Assembly (NCBI GenBank): GCA_021325235.1
Contig: JAJPHN010000014.1
Location: 83,076 to 147,075, forward strand
From: Terriglobia bacterium
GTDB taxonomy: Bacteria > Acidobacteriota > Terriglobia > Bryobacterales > Bryobacteraceae
DNA length: 64,000 bases
Direction of reading: 5' to 3'
Shown piece after piece: positions 35,530-44,089 of this stretch. Each line of letters begins with the position of its first letter. Within the stretch, counting starts at the first letter, position 1. The notes under the pieces are model-generated. The model had not been told where the DNA came from and ran no database searches. It was given only the letters and a program-made list of their open reading frames with translations. A program made the translations under genes and the position numbers.

Positions 35530-36882
35530 GTGAGAACAGCTTTACTCTGGCTCGTGCCTGCCTTTGCCGGCGTGGCGCTCGCAGCCGATCCGACCGTCAC
35601 ATTCACGCACGATGTGGCTCCGCTACTTTATCAGCATTGTACGAGGTGTCACCATCCGAACGACGTGGCTCCGATGTCGCTGATTACATACAAAGAAGCG
35701 CGGCCGTGGGCGGCAGCGATGAAAGAGGCGGTGGTCACGCGCAAAATGCCGCCCTGGCAGGCAGATCCGCATTATGGCCATTTTGCGAACGATCCGCGGC
35801 TCAGCGACGCCGAGATTCAAACGATTGTGAAATGGGTGCAGGAAGGTGCTCCGGAAGGAAATCGGGCCGATCTTCCGGCCGCGCCGAGTTATCCGGATGG
35901 CTGGAAAATTGGCAAGCCCGACGCGATTATCCCGATCCCGGCGGATTATACGGTGAAACCGCACGATCCGGATCAATATGTGTATCTGCGAGTGCAGACC
36001 AATTTCCCGGAAGACCGCTGGGTGAGCGCCGTAGAGCTACGGCCGGGCAATCGCCGCATTGTGCACCACGCGCATGTGTACCTGTATGTTCCGCCGAAGC
36101 CGAAGACCGCAAGCGACACGGCGAAGAAAGACGATAAACCGCAGCCGATGATCAAGCGCGACGGTACGAACCACATCAATCCGCTGATGCCGGTGGTGGA
36201 TGACGGGTGCTCGCTTCCTCACGGCGGAAACGCATTCGGCGATCCGCAGGAGAATAATATTCTTGGCTCGTATCTGCCGGGTAAAGCTCCCGATGTGTTC
36301 CCGGAAGGATATGCGCGCAAGATCCCCAAAGGCGCCGTGCTGGAATTCCAGATCCACTATAACTCGCAGACCATCACCGATACGGAAACGGATCGCACCA
36401 GCGTTGGCGTTGTGTTTGCCAAGGAGCCGCCAAAGCAGCAATTGCGGCGCGTCGACGTTTCGAATCACTTTTTCAAAATTCCGGCGGGCGACCCGGATCA
36501 CTTAGTTACCGCCTGCTATGTCTTTCCCGAGAATGTGGATCTGATGTCCTATACCGCGCACATGCATCTGCGGGGAAAAGATATGAAGTTCATCGCGATC
36601 CATCCGGACGGACACCAGGAAGTACTCGCTTCCGTGCCGAACTACGATTTCAACTGGCAGAACGAGTATCAGCTCGCGCAGCCGGTGCCGATCGAAGCGG
36701 GTACGAAAATCAAGATTGTTGCGCATTTCGATAACTCGGCGAATAACAAGTACAATCCCGATCCCACGAAGGACATTCGCTGGGGCGAGCCGAGTACGGA
36801 AGAGATGATGGACGGCTGGTTCGAATTTATTCTGCCCCAAAAGCCGGCGGAAACCGCGTCGATCGCGCACGGAGCCAAATGA
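35530..36882 (+). CDS. Cytochrome c fused to a copper type II monooxygenase-like (PHM/DBH) domain (copy 1)
   Basis: A 450-residue exported protein. The start is GTG at 35530, which opens a signal peptide (VRTALLWLVPAFAGVALAAD). Residues 22-115 are a c-type cytochrome with CTRCH heme site (C37, C40, H41) and the block TYKEARPWAAAMKEAVV. Residues 125-440 match the ascorbate-dependent copper monooxygenase fold: H179-H180 (IVHHAHV) and H276 (FQIHYNS) as CuH ligands, H344 and H346 (YTAHMHLRG) plus M426 (STEEMMDGW) as CuM ligands. All six expected ligands are present. This reads as a heme-fed hydroxylase; the substrate is unknown. Its stop overlaps copy 2 by four bases. Confidence 0.85.
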   Translation: MRTALLWLVPAFAGVALAADPTVTFTHDVAPLLYQHCTRCHHPNDVAPMSLITYKEARPWAAAMKEAVVTRKMPPWQADPHYGHFANDPRLSDAEIQTIVKWVQEGAPEGNRADLPAAPSYPDGWKIGKPDAIIPIPADYTVKPHDPDQYVYLRVQTNFPEDRWVSAVELRPGNRRIVHHAHVYLYVPPKPKTASDTAKKDDKPQPMIKRDGTNHINPLMPVVDDGCSLPHGGNAFGDPQENNILGSYLPGKAPDVFPEGYARKIPKGAVLEFQIHYNSQTITDTETDRTSVGVVFAKEPPKQQLRRVDVSNHFFKIPAGDPDHLVTACYVFPENVDLMSYTAHMHLRGKDMKFIAIHPDGHQEVLASVPNYDFNWQNEYQLAQPVPIEAGTKIKIVAHFDNSANNKYNPDPTKDIRWGEPSTEEMMDGWFEFILPQKPAETASIAHGAK

Positions 36883-38222
36883 AGAAAGTACTACTGGCGG
36901 CCACGCTCGCAAGCTCGGTATATGCGGCGCCGGCGGTGACGTTCAATAAGGACGTAGCGCCGATTCTGTACAAGAACTGCGTTGTCTGCCATCATCCGAA
37001 CGACATCGCGCCGATGTCGCTGCTCACTTACAAAGAGGCGCGTCCATGGGCGGCGGCGATACGGCAGGCGGTTGTTACTCGGACCATGCCGCCCTGGCAT
37101 GCCGATCCGAATGTGGGACATTACCTGAACGATCCGCGCTTGTCGAACGATGAAATCGCAACGATCGAGGCGTGGGTGAAAGCCGGCTCACCGGAAGGCG
37201 ACCCGAAGGACCTGCCGCCCGCGCCTGTTTTCAAGGACGGCTGGCACATCAAGCCGGATGTGGTGCTGACGATTCCGGAGACGACCGTTGCCGCAGCCAA
37301 TCAGGACGATTACGAGTACATCTACGTTCCGACCAATTTCACGGAAGACAAATGGGTGCAGGCGGCCGAAGTGGTGCCGGGCGACCGTCGGGTGGTGCAT
37401 CACGCAACGGTGAGTGTAGTGGCGGCCAAAGATGTTCCGAAGCTCGAAAATCCGAACGCACACGCGGAAGAAGATCAGTTCCATTTCCGCACGGGCAAGG
37501 TGAACCATTTGAAAATGGACGCCCCGGTGTCGGATGACGGGTGCGTCGCTTCGAATGATCCGAGAGTGAAGGACTGGTCCGGGGGGTATCTGAACTATGT
37601 GCCGGCGATCTATCTTCCGGGGCATCTGGCCGAGACGCGTCCGCCCGGTTATGCGCTGAAGATTCCGGCGGGTTCGTATCTGCAGTTCCAGGTGCATTAC
37701 AGCAATCGCCTGGGCGAAACGGTGAAAGACCGGACGAGTATCGGGCTGGTGTTTGCGAAAGAGCCGGTTGAGCACGAAGTAGCGCAGTACGAGATCTGGA
37801 ACAACTGGTTTCTGATTCCGCCCGGCGATGGAAACCATAAAGTTACTTCGTGCTACACGCTCCCTAAGGATGTTGAGGCAGTGGCGTACACGGCGCACAT
37901 GCACTTTCGCGGAAAGAGTATGCAGACCGAAGCCATTTATCCGGATGGCCGGCATGAACTGCTCTTCAGCGTTCCTAAGTACGATTTCCGCTGGCAGGAG
38001 ACTTATTTCCTCAAGCAGCATTTCATCCTCCCCAAAGGTACAAAGCTGATTACGACTGCTTACTTCGATAACTCGGCGAATAATCCGCTGAATCCGGATC
38101 CATCGAAAGCGATTCGCTGGGGCGAGCCGAGTAATGAAGAAATGATGGGCTTCTGGCTGGCGTTCGCGGATGTTGATACGACGAAGCAGAGTGCGCAGGC
38201 AGCCAGGCACCCGGAGAGATAA
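36879..38222 (+). CDS. Cytochrome c fused to a copper type II monooxygenase-like (PHM/DBH) domain (copy 2)
   Basis: A 447-residue paralogue of the preceding gene, arising by tandem duplication. Signal peptide MKKVLLAATLASSVYAAP; heme site CVVCH with C34, C37, H38; block TYKEARPWAAAIRQAVV. The copper ligands are again complete: H174-H175 (VVHHATV), H273 (FQVHYSN), H340 and H342 (YTAHMHFRG), and M422 (SNEEMMGFW). The loop between the first two ligand sets differs from copy 1, which is where substrate preference could diverge. It is translationally coupled upstream by an ATGA overlap and lies 2 bases from the beta-propeller gene. Confidence 0.85.
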   Translation: MKKVLLAATLASSVYAAPAVTFNKDVAPILYKNCVVCHHPNDIAPMSLLTYKEARPWAAAIRQAVVTRTMPPWHADPNVGHYLNDPRLSNDEIATIEAWVKAGSPEGDPKDLPPAPVFKDGWHIKPDVVLTIPETTVAAANQDDYEYIYVPTNFTEDKWVQAAEVVPGDRRVVHHATVSVVAAKDVPKLENPNAHAEEDQFHFRTGKVNHLKMDAPVSDDGCVASNDPRVKDWSGGYLNYVPAIYLPGHLAETRPPGYALKIPAGSYLQFQVHYSNRLGETVKDRTSIGLVFAKEPVEHEVAQYEIWNNWFLIPPGDGNHKVTSCYTLPKDVEAVAYTAHMHFRGKSMQTEAIYPDGRHELLFSVPKYDFRWQETYFLKQHFILPKGTKLITTAYFDNSANNPLNPDPSKAIRWGEPSNEEMMGFWLAFADVDTTKQSAQAARHPER

Positions 38223-38224
38223 GT

Positions 38225-39280
38225 ATGAAACGATTGCAATCGACTTCGAGACGCCATTTTGTGCGGCAGATCGGAACGGGACTCGCGGCGCCGCTGATCC
38301 TCGGAGCTACCGATAAGGCCGGAACAAAGAAGCCCGTGCTGGGTTCGGGCGAGCATACCTACGAAGTCACGCACGACTGGGGCGAACTGCCGGCCGATAT
38401 TCAATACGGCAACACGCACGGAGTCTGTGAAGACTCGCAGGGGCGCATCTACATTCACCACACGGTCTGGGCGACAAGCGAGAAGCCGGATTCGATGGTG
38501 GTGTTCGATGGCGACGGCAAGTTCATCAAGAGCTGGGGCCGCGAATTCAAAGGCGGCGCGCATGGGCTGACCATCCGGCGCGAGGGCAGCACGGAGTATT
38601 TGTATCTGAGCGATATCCAGCGTGGGCTAGTCGTCAAGACAACGCTTGATGGCGAGGAAGTCTTCACGCTCGGTTATCCGAAAGAGTCCGAACCGTATGC
38701 GAAACCCGGACCGGACGGCAAGCCGATCAAATACAGCCCGACCAACCTTGCGATCGCACCCAATGGAGATATCTACGTAGGCGACGGTTACGGCTCAAGT
38801 TACATCAATCAGTACGATTCGAGTGGCAAACATATCCGCACCTTCGGGGGGCCCGGAAAAGACGCCGGCCAGCTGCTTTGTCCGCACGGCATTATGGTCG
38901 ATACGCGCGCCAGCGAGCCAATTCTCGTGATCGCCGATCGCAGCAACAAGCGGATTCAGCGCTTCACGCTGGATGGCAAGCACGTGGATTTCATCTACGG
39001 TACGCCTGCGCCGTGTAATTTCAACGTTTATAAGAACGGCGACATGGTTGTCCCGGATCTATTTGCGCGCGTGACCATCATGGATCGCGACAACAAGATC
39101 ATCGAAAATCTGGGCGACGATTCCGGCAGCAACTATATGGAAACGCGCAAGCTCACGCGTGACCACTTCAAGCCGGGTAAATTCGTCTGCCCGCACGGCG
39201 CCTGTTTCGATCACGAAGGCAACATTTACGTAGTCGAGTGGGTGGAAGTCGGGAGAGTGAGCAAGCTGCGCAAGGTTTAG
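38225..39280 (+). CDS. Tat-exported NHL beta-propeller, peptidyl-alpha-hydroxyglycine lyase-like
   Basis: A 351-residue protein with a Tat leader (TSRRHFVRQIGTGLAAPLIL) and a six-bladed NHL-type propeller. Several segments resemble, from memory, the lyase half of animal PAM: GDGYGSSYINQYDSSGKHI, VIADRSNKRIQRF and FVCPHGACFDHEGNIYV. Histidines at equivalent blade positions (H113 in GGAHGL, H221 in LCPHGI, H324 in VCPHGA) could be zinc ligands, and Y189 matches the catalytic tyrosine of the SDGYCNS motif. It follows two PHM-like genes by two bases, as expected for a hydroxylase-lyase pair. Other NHL proteins are structural, so the activity is a hypothesis. Confidence 0.75.
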   Translation: MKRLQSTSRRHFVRQIGTGLAAPLILGATDKAGTKKPVLGSGEHTYEVTHDWGELPADIQYGNTHGVCEDSQGRIYIHHTVWATSEKPDSMVVFDGDGKFIKSWGREFKGGAHGLTIRREGSTEYLYLSDIQRGLVVKTTLDGEEVFTLGYPKESEPYAKPGPDGKPIKYSPTNLAIAPNGDIYVGDGYGSSYINQYDSSGKHIRTFGGPGKDAGQLLCPHGIMVDTRASEPILVIADRSNKRIQRFTLDGKHVDFIYGTPAPCNFNVYKNGDMVVPDLFARVTIMDRDNKIIENLGDDSGSNYMETRKLTRDHFKPGKFVCPHGACFDHEGNIYVVEWVEVGRVSKLRKV

Positions 39281-39282
39281 TT

Positions 39283-40143
39283 TTGGGATTGCAGTTCACC
39301 CGGCGTAGTTGTTTGGCGCTGCTCGCAACCTGCGCGTTTGGGCAGGACAAGAACGCGCCTCCTGACAAAGACTGGGTCTGTCCGATGGATCCGGATTACC
39401 GGTCCGATAAGCCCGGCTTTTGTCCAAAGTGCGGCATGAAGCTGGTGCTGGGCATCCCGGACCGGGTCGAGTATCCGCTTGAAATCTCGCACGCTCCCGA
39501 TGTGCTGCGGCCAGGCGAAACGGCGCGGTTAACGCTGCGCGCGTATCGTCCCGGGACGCAGCAGATTGTGACACAGTTCGAGATCGTTCACGAGAAGCTG
39601 ATCCATCTGTTTATCGTGAGCGAGAACCTGTCGTATTTCGCGCATGTGCATCCGGTGGCGCAGCCCGACGGCTCGTTTACGCTCGATGTGAAGTTGCCGT
39701 ATGGCGGGATGTACCGGCTGCTGGCGGATTTCTATCCGGCGGGAGCGGTGCCGCAGCTCGCGGTCGGTACATTATTCGTTGCCGGCGAGAGCACAAAGCC
39801 GCAGCTTGCGCCGGCGCTCGCTCCCTCGAAATCCGAAAACACAACAGCGAGCCTGCGCATGGATCCTGAGCAGCCGCTTGCCGGGTTGGAGACGAAGTTG
39901 TTTTTTTCGCTCGATCCCGCGGAGGGACTGCAGCCCTACCTCGGCGCCTGGGCGCACATGCTGGCAGCGAGCGAGGATCTGATCGACCTGCTGCATCTGC
40001 ATCCTTTCCTGGCAGATGGGAGGGCGAGTCTGCAATTCAACGTGATTTTCCCGCGCGACGGCCTCTATCGCGTCTGGACACAAATCCAGCGGCAGAATGT
40101 GGTCAACACGTTTGTGTTCACGATCCCGGTAAAGGCGCTTTGA
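39283..40143 (+). CDS. Secreted protein with heavy-metal-binding domain
   Basis: About 286 residues from a TTG at 39283 (a second TTG at 39289 is possible); no ATG fits after the upstream stop at 39280. A leader-like stretch (FTRRSCLALLATCAFGQ) is followed by a heavy-metal-binding domain, WVCPMDPDYRSDKPGFCPKC, with cysteines at 33, 47 and 50. Two beta-sandwich-like regions rich in histidine (LIHLFIVSENLSYFAHVHPV and DLIDLLHLHPF) follow. This layout is found near copper efflux and copper enzyme genes. Position directly after the copper monooxygenase-like pair suggests copper handling. Its end overlaps the convergent cytochrome gene by 26 bases. Confidence 0.75.
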   Translation: MGLQFTRRSCLALLATCAFGQDKNAPPDKDWVCPMDPDYRSDKPGFCPKCGMKLVLGIPDRVEYPLEISHAPDVLRPGETARLTLRAYRPGTQQIVTQFEIVHEKLIHLFIVSENLSYFAHVHPVAQPDGSFTLDVKLPYGGMYRLLADFYPAGAVPQLAVGTLFVAGESTKPQLAPALAPSKSENTTASLRMDPEQPLAGLETKLFFSLDPAEGLQPYLGAWAHMLAASEDLIDLLHLHPFLADGRASLQFNVIFPRDGLYRVWTQIQRQNVVNTFVFTIPVKAL

Positions 40144-40798
40144 TCGTTTCGAGCGTGTAACGCAGCGGCGCTGAGGCTTCGATCACGGCGCCGGCGGGGA
40201 CCTCGATCGGCTTCTGAAACGTGAACGTGTGCGCGAATTTCGGATCGTAGCGATATAGCCAGACCAGCGGCTCAACACGTCCGTCGGGCCAGCGCGCAAC
40301 CACACGTGTGGATGCAACTTCGACAGTGGGCAGCGGACGAATACCGGCTAAGCGCAACGGCGAGCGCAGAGTGACGCGGGTATCGACCTGCAGCGCGTCT
40401 GCGAGCACAGGCTGCGCTGCTTGCCGCAGTGAAATTGGCGAGGTTGGCAATAGCTCGGGATTACCTTTCGGCGCGCCACCCACTACCCAGGCGGCGAGGA
40501 TCAGAATGTCTTCCTGGCTCAGTCCGTTGTCGGGCGAAAGATTGCCGAAGCCTTTGACAGCACCCCACGGCGGCATGGCGCGGCTCAACACCTGTTCCTT
40601 GATCGAAACGGCCCAGGGACGCGCCTGTTCATAAGTCACCAGCGGGATCGATGCGTTCGCGCCATGACATGAGAGGCAATGACGGGCAAAGATGCGGGAC
40701 ACGTCGCGCGTGAACGTGAGATTCGTGGTGATGATGTCGTGGGCAGACAGAAGGCCGGTGGAGATCGATAGCGCGATCAGAAGCCGGCGCACGCTCAC
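40118..40798 (-). CDS. Cytochrome c-like protein related to the heme-copper pair but lacking the copper domain
   Basis: About 226 residues from a GTG at 40798, which opens a signal peptide ([21 protein letters not shown]). A single heme site is CLSCH (C41, C44, H45), followed by [20 protein letters not shown], the same block as in the two PHM-like proteins. The C-terminal part has a segment ([20 protein letters not shown]) that parallels the last strands of their copper domain (YDFNWQNEYQLAQPVPIEAG). All HH, HxH and EEM ligand motifs are gone. It looks like a deletion derivative kept as an electron carrier. It lies opposite to the cluster and is divergent from an SDR gene. Confidence 0.78.
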   Translation of the reverse strand: MSVRRLLIALSISTGLLSAHDIITTNLTFTRDVSRIFARHCLSCHGANASIPLVTYEQARPWAVSIKEQVLSRAMPPWGAVKGFGNLSPDNGLSQEDILILAAWVVGGAPKGNPELLPTSPISLRQAAQPVLADALQVDTRVTLRSPLRLAGIRPLPTVEVASTRVVARWPDGRVEPLVWLYRYDPKFAHTFTFQKPIEVPAGAVIEASAPLRYTLETIKAPLPGS

Positions 40799-40812
40799 AT
40801 ACGCTGTATAGC

Positions 40813-41568
40813 ATGCAGGCAACGAAGAAATCAGCATTGATTACGGGAGGCGGCAGCGGGATCGGTCAGGCCGTCGCAATTCGACTGGCGCAGGCGGGCT
40901 GGCGAGTCGCGATTGCGGGCAGGCGAGAGAGCGAGCTGGAAAAAACCCGCTCGCTGGCCGGCAACGAAGCCGAAGTGCTGGCGGTGCGCGCTGATGTGAG
41001 TGTGGCGGAAGAGGTGAATCAGCTTTTCGCGCGAACAAAAGAAAATTTCGACCGCCTTGACGTGCTTTTCAACAATGCCGGAATTGGCGGCCCACCCGTT
41101 CCACTGGACGAACTCGCGCTCGAGGACTGGAACCAGGTGGTCAATGTGAATCTGACCGGAGCGTTCCTGTGCGCGCAGCACGCGATACGTCAAATGAAGC
41201 ATCAGGATCCGCAGGGTGGACGTATCATCAACAACGGCTCGATCTCGGCGCATGTTCCGCGGCCGAACTCCTCGGCGTACACGGCGACCAAACATGCGAT
41301 TGCCGGATTGACAAAATCCATCTCGCTCGAAGGCCGCGCATTTAACATCGCCTGCAGCCAGATCGATATCGGCAATGCGGCGACCGAGATGAGCGAGCGC
41401 ATGGCGAAAGGCGTTCTGCAGGCCAACGGCACGATCGCGCAGGAACCGCGTATGAACCTGCAGCACGTCGCCGATGCGGTGCTCTATATGGCGGAGCTGC
41501 CGCTGGATGCCAACGTGCAATTTATGACGCTGATGGCGACCAACATGCCTTTCATCGGCCGGGGCTGA
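40813..41568 (+). CDS. SDR-family oxidoreductase
   Basis: A 251-residue classical short-chain dehydrogenase: nucleotide-binding TGGGSGIG near 13-20, NNAGIGG, catalytic serine in [10 protein letters not shown] and the YTATK Y-x3-K pair. ALITGGG with R/A residues after strand 2 (AIAGRR) suggests NADP(H). It lies 20 bases upstream of a flavin oxidoreductase gene and is probably co-transcribed. The substrate is unknown. Confidence 0.9.
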   Translation: MQATKKSALITGGGSGIGQAVAIRLAQAGWRVAIAGRRESELEKTRSLAGNEAEVLAVRADVSVAEEVNQLFARTKENFDRLDVLFNNAGIGGPPVPLDELALEDWNQVVNVNLTGAFLCAQHAIRQMKHQDPQGGRIINNGSISAHVPRPNSSAYTATKHAIAGLTKSISLEGRAFNIACSQIDIGNAATEMSERMAKGVLQANGTIAQEPRMNLQHVADAVLYMAELPLDANVQFMTLMATNMPFIGRG

Positions 41569-41587
41569 ACGCATATCATGAAGAGCA

Positions 41588-43513
41588 ATGCCGAACCGGT
41601 GCCCGCATCTGGACAAGCTGCTTGGAATGGGCGAGGAGATTTCCCGCCGTGATTTTCTTGATGGGGCGCTCCTCGCGTCGGGTGCGGCGCTGCTCGCGGG
41701 AACGGCACCCTCGCAACTGGCTGCGCAGACCGGATGGGCGGGTTACACGGGCGAGGGCGATTACCAGGGGAGCGCCGGCAATGCCGAAGATGTTGTGCGG
41801 AGCGCGCATGCGGTGCGCGACGGCAAGTTCGATCAGGAACCAGTATCCGTCGTGGATACGAAGGAAGTTTTCGATTGCGTCATCGTCGGCGGAGGCTTTG
41901 CCGGATTGTCCGCAGCGCTGTTTTTCAAGCAGCGAACGCCTGCCTCGCGCAACTGCCTCGTGCTCGACAACGCGCGCGTCTTCGGCGGCGTTGCGAAGCG
42001 GAATGAATTTGTCGTTGAGGGACACCGGCTGTACGCTCCGCAGGCGTCGGTGCATTTTCAGCCCCCGTATCCGGACAGCTTTCTGAAAGGTGTCTACGAT
42101 TCGTTCGGGCTCGATTGGGATGCGTTCAAGAATTACCAGACGTGGGCCGGACCGGGACCTGATATGGATCTTTCGCGCAGCCCCTATCGCGTAGAAGGCT
42201 ATCCGCCGCGCGCTACGTACGGCTTTTACTTCGGTGCAAAGTATGGCAAGACCCCTGGCATCTGGGTGAAGGATCCCTGGCGGGATGGCCTCGCGCGTAC
42301 GCCGTTTTCTGAACAGACGCGCCGCGAGTTCATCTCCTGGCATGAGCAACGGCACGCCACAGCGCCGCTCGTGTACGATTTTCCAGGCGACTCCGTTTCG
42401 CGCGAGCTCGACAGCATGACGCTGGAAGATTACTGGGTTCGCTTATACGGGATCAGCCGGGAGACGATTCGTCTGATCACGGCCTCCGACACTGCTTCCG
42501 GATTCGGGCTCGGACCAGATGCGCTTTCGGCATGGCTTGAATACGAATGGTCGCGCAATGTGCCGACGGTCGACGATTCCATGGCAACGGGCCTTCAGAT
42601 GTTCCCGGGCGGCAACTGCGGCATGAACCGCATGATCGTAAAGACTCTGATTCCGGAGGCGATCGAAGGCCCGCGCGGGATGGAGACGACGTGGAAGAAT
42701 CGGATCGATTTCGATGCGCTCGATACGCCCGGCTCGCGCGTCCGCCTGCGCCTCGGATCTACTGCTGTGCGTGTCGAACATGAAGGCGAGCCGCGCCAGG
42801 CGGAATTTGTCCGGATCACCTACACGCGTGGCGGCAAGGTGTATCAGCTGAAGGCAAAAACAGTCGTGATGGCGGGCGGCGGATGGATCACCAAACACGT
42901 CGTGCGCGATCTGAATCCGGAGCGGCGCGCGGCGTACGATACCTTCTCGCATTCGCCTTACCTGGTTGCCAACGTCGCTGTACGTAACTGGCGATTCTTG
43001 TCCAATCTCGGGTTATCAGGCGGCAACTGGTTCGAGGGATTCGGGCGGTTTACCGAAGTGCGCAAATGCGCCGATTTCGGAGTCGATCTGAAAACTGTCG
43101 GGCCTGCTCTCCCGACCGTGCTGACCTTCTTCGTCGATTTCAGCCAGCCGGGACTTCCTGTGGAACGGCAGACGCACGAGGGCCGGATGCAGCTGCTTTC
43201 CACGCCGTACGAAGTCTACGAACGGCGCATTCGCGAGCAGATGATCGAGATGTTCGCCGGGTCCGGCTTCGATGCAAAGCGCGATATTGCCGGGATTGTG
43301 CTGAATCGCTGGGGACACGCGTTCATCAATCCGCAACCCGGATTCTTTTTCGGAAAGAATGGCCAACCGGCGCCGCGCGATGCGCTGCGCAATGGACCGT
43401 TCGGACGAATCGCGTTTTCGCATTCCGACCTGGCAGGCGCGATGGATCATCGCAACGCGTTCATGGAATCGAACCGCGCGGTGAATCAGCTGCTCGATCG
43501 TGTGCTGACTTGA
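41588..43513 (+). CDS. Tat-exported FAD/NAD(P)-binding oxidoreductase, spermidine-dehydrogenase-like
   Basis: A 641-residue flavoprotein. The Tat signal is ISRRDFLDGALLASGAALLAG near residues 19-39. The dinucleotide-binding motif is DCVIVGGGFAGLSAALFF (about 96-113), followed by CLVLDNARVFGGVAKRNEF, a segment that I associate with spermidine dehydrogenases. Long middle regions (WDAFKNYQTWAGPGPDMDLS; GGNCGMNRMIVKTLIPEAIEG) also fit that family. Predicted role is periplasmic oxidation of an amine or polyamine. It is in an apparent unit with the SDR gene and overlaps the convergent DUF1697 gene by 28 bases. Substrate is inferred only from family resemblance. Confidence 0.8.
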   Translation: MPNRCPHLDKLLGMGEEISRRDFLDGALLASGAALLAGTAPSQLAAQTGWAGYTGEGDYQGSAGNAEDVVRSAHAVRDGKFDQEPVSVVDTKEVFDCVIVGGGFAGLSAALFFKQRTPASRNCLVLDNARVFGGVAKRNEFVVEGHRLYAPQASVHFQPPYPDSFLKGVYDSFGLDWDAFKNYQTWAGPGPDMDLSRSPYRVEGYPPRATYGFYFGAKYGKTPGIWVKDPWRDGLARTPFSEQTRREFISWHEQRHATAPLVYDFPGDSVSRELDSMTLEDYWVRLYGISRETIRLITASDTASGFGLGPDALSAWLEYEWSRNVPTVDDSMATGLQMFPGGNCGMNRMIVKTLIPEAIEGPRGMETTWKNRIDFDALDTPGSRVRLRLGSTAVRVEHEGEPRQAEFVRITYTRGGKVYQLKAKTVVMAGGGWITKHVVRDLNPERRAAYDTFSHSPYLVANVAVRNWRFLSNLGLSGGNWFEGFGRFTEVRKCADFGVDLKTVGPALPTVLTFFVDFSQPGLPVERQTHEGRMQLLSTPYEVYERRIREQMIEMFAGSGFDAKRDIAGIVLNRWGHAFINPQPGFFFGKNGQPAPRDALRNGPFGRIAFSHSDLAGAMDHRNAFMESNRAVNQLLDRVLT

Positions 43514-44064
43514 TTTGTGCGATTTTTTGATGCCTTTTTTGCCGGAGGCGTTGGGCTGGCGGAAAGCGCAAGCAGCTTCGTCACGGTGTTGATATTGCGC
43601 GCTGTTCCCTCCGATGCCTCGCGCGGAAGCTTCAGCTTGGAACGGCCCATGCCGTCCGGATAGTAAACGTACACTTCCGAGCCGCGTGCGTGAACCTGTT
43701 CCCCTGCCGGTCCGGAGATGTTCCGGAAGGCTGCATGGTCAACAGGCCCGGGCAGAAAAATCACGGCAACTTTGGCCGGCGGCTCGTTCTGAAACGGGTT
43801 CTGTTTGAGGATCGCCTGCAGTTCCGGTGGCTCGCGCAGCATCACTCCCACATCGCGTCCCATCTTCTTGCGCAGAGCCTCGGCGAGGCGCTCGCGTACC
43901 TGCGCTTTCGGAAGATCGCTCTCGAAAAGGAGATTGCCGCTTTGAATAAAGGTGCGTGCGTTGTGGAAGCCGGCTGCCGCGGCCAGCGCCGCCAGTTCTT
44001 TCATCGAAAGCAACCCGGTTCCACCCACGTTCACCGCGCGAAGCAGCGCGAGGTAGCTTTTCAT
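43486..44064 (-). CDS. DUF1697 domain protein
   Basis: A 192-residue protein with the recognisable DUF1697 start MKSYLALLRAVNVGG..LLSMKELAALAAAAGF, the segment ARTFIQSGNLLFES, and VYVYYPDGMGRSKL near the end. The family is common in bacteria but its function is unknown. A lysine/serine-rich tail of about 25 residues follows the domain. It lies 25 bases downstream of the DinB gene. Confidence 0.9.
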   Translation of the reverse strand: MKSYLALLRAVNVGGTGLLSMKELAALAAAAGFHNARTFIQSGNLLFESDLPKAQVRERLAEALRKKMGRDVGVMLREPPELQAILKQNPFQNEPPAKVAVIFLPGPVDHAAFRNISGPAGEQVHARGSEVYVYYPDGMGRSKLKLPREASEGTARNINTVTKLLALSASPTPPAKKASKNRTNQVSTRSSS

Positions 44065-44089
44065 GATTGAGAGAATATCGGCTTTCGAA

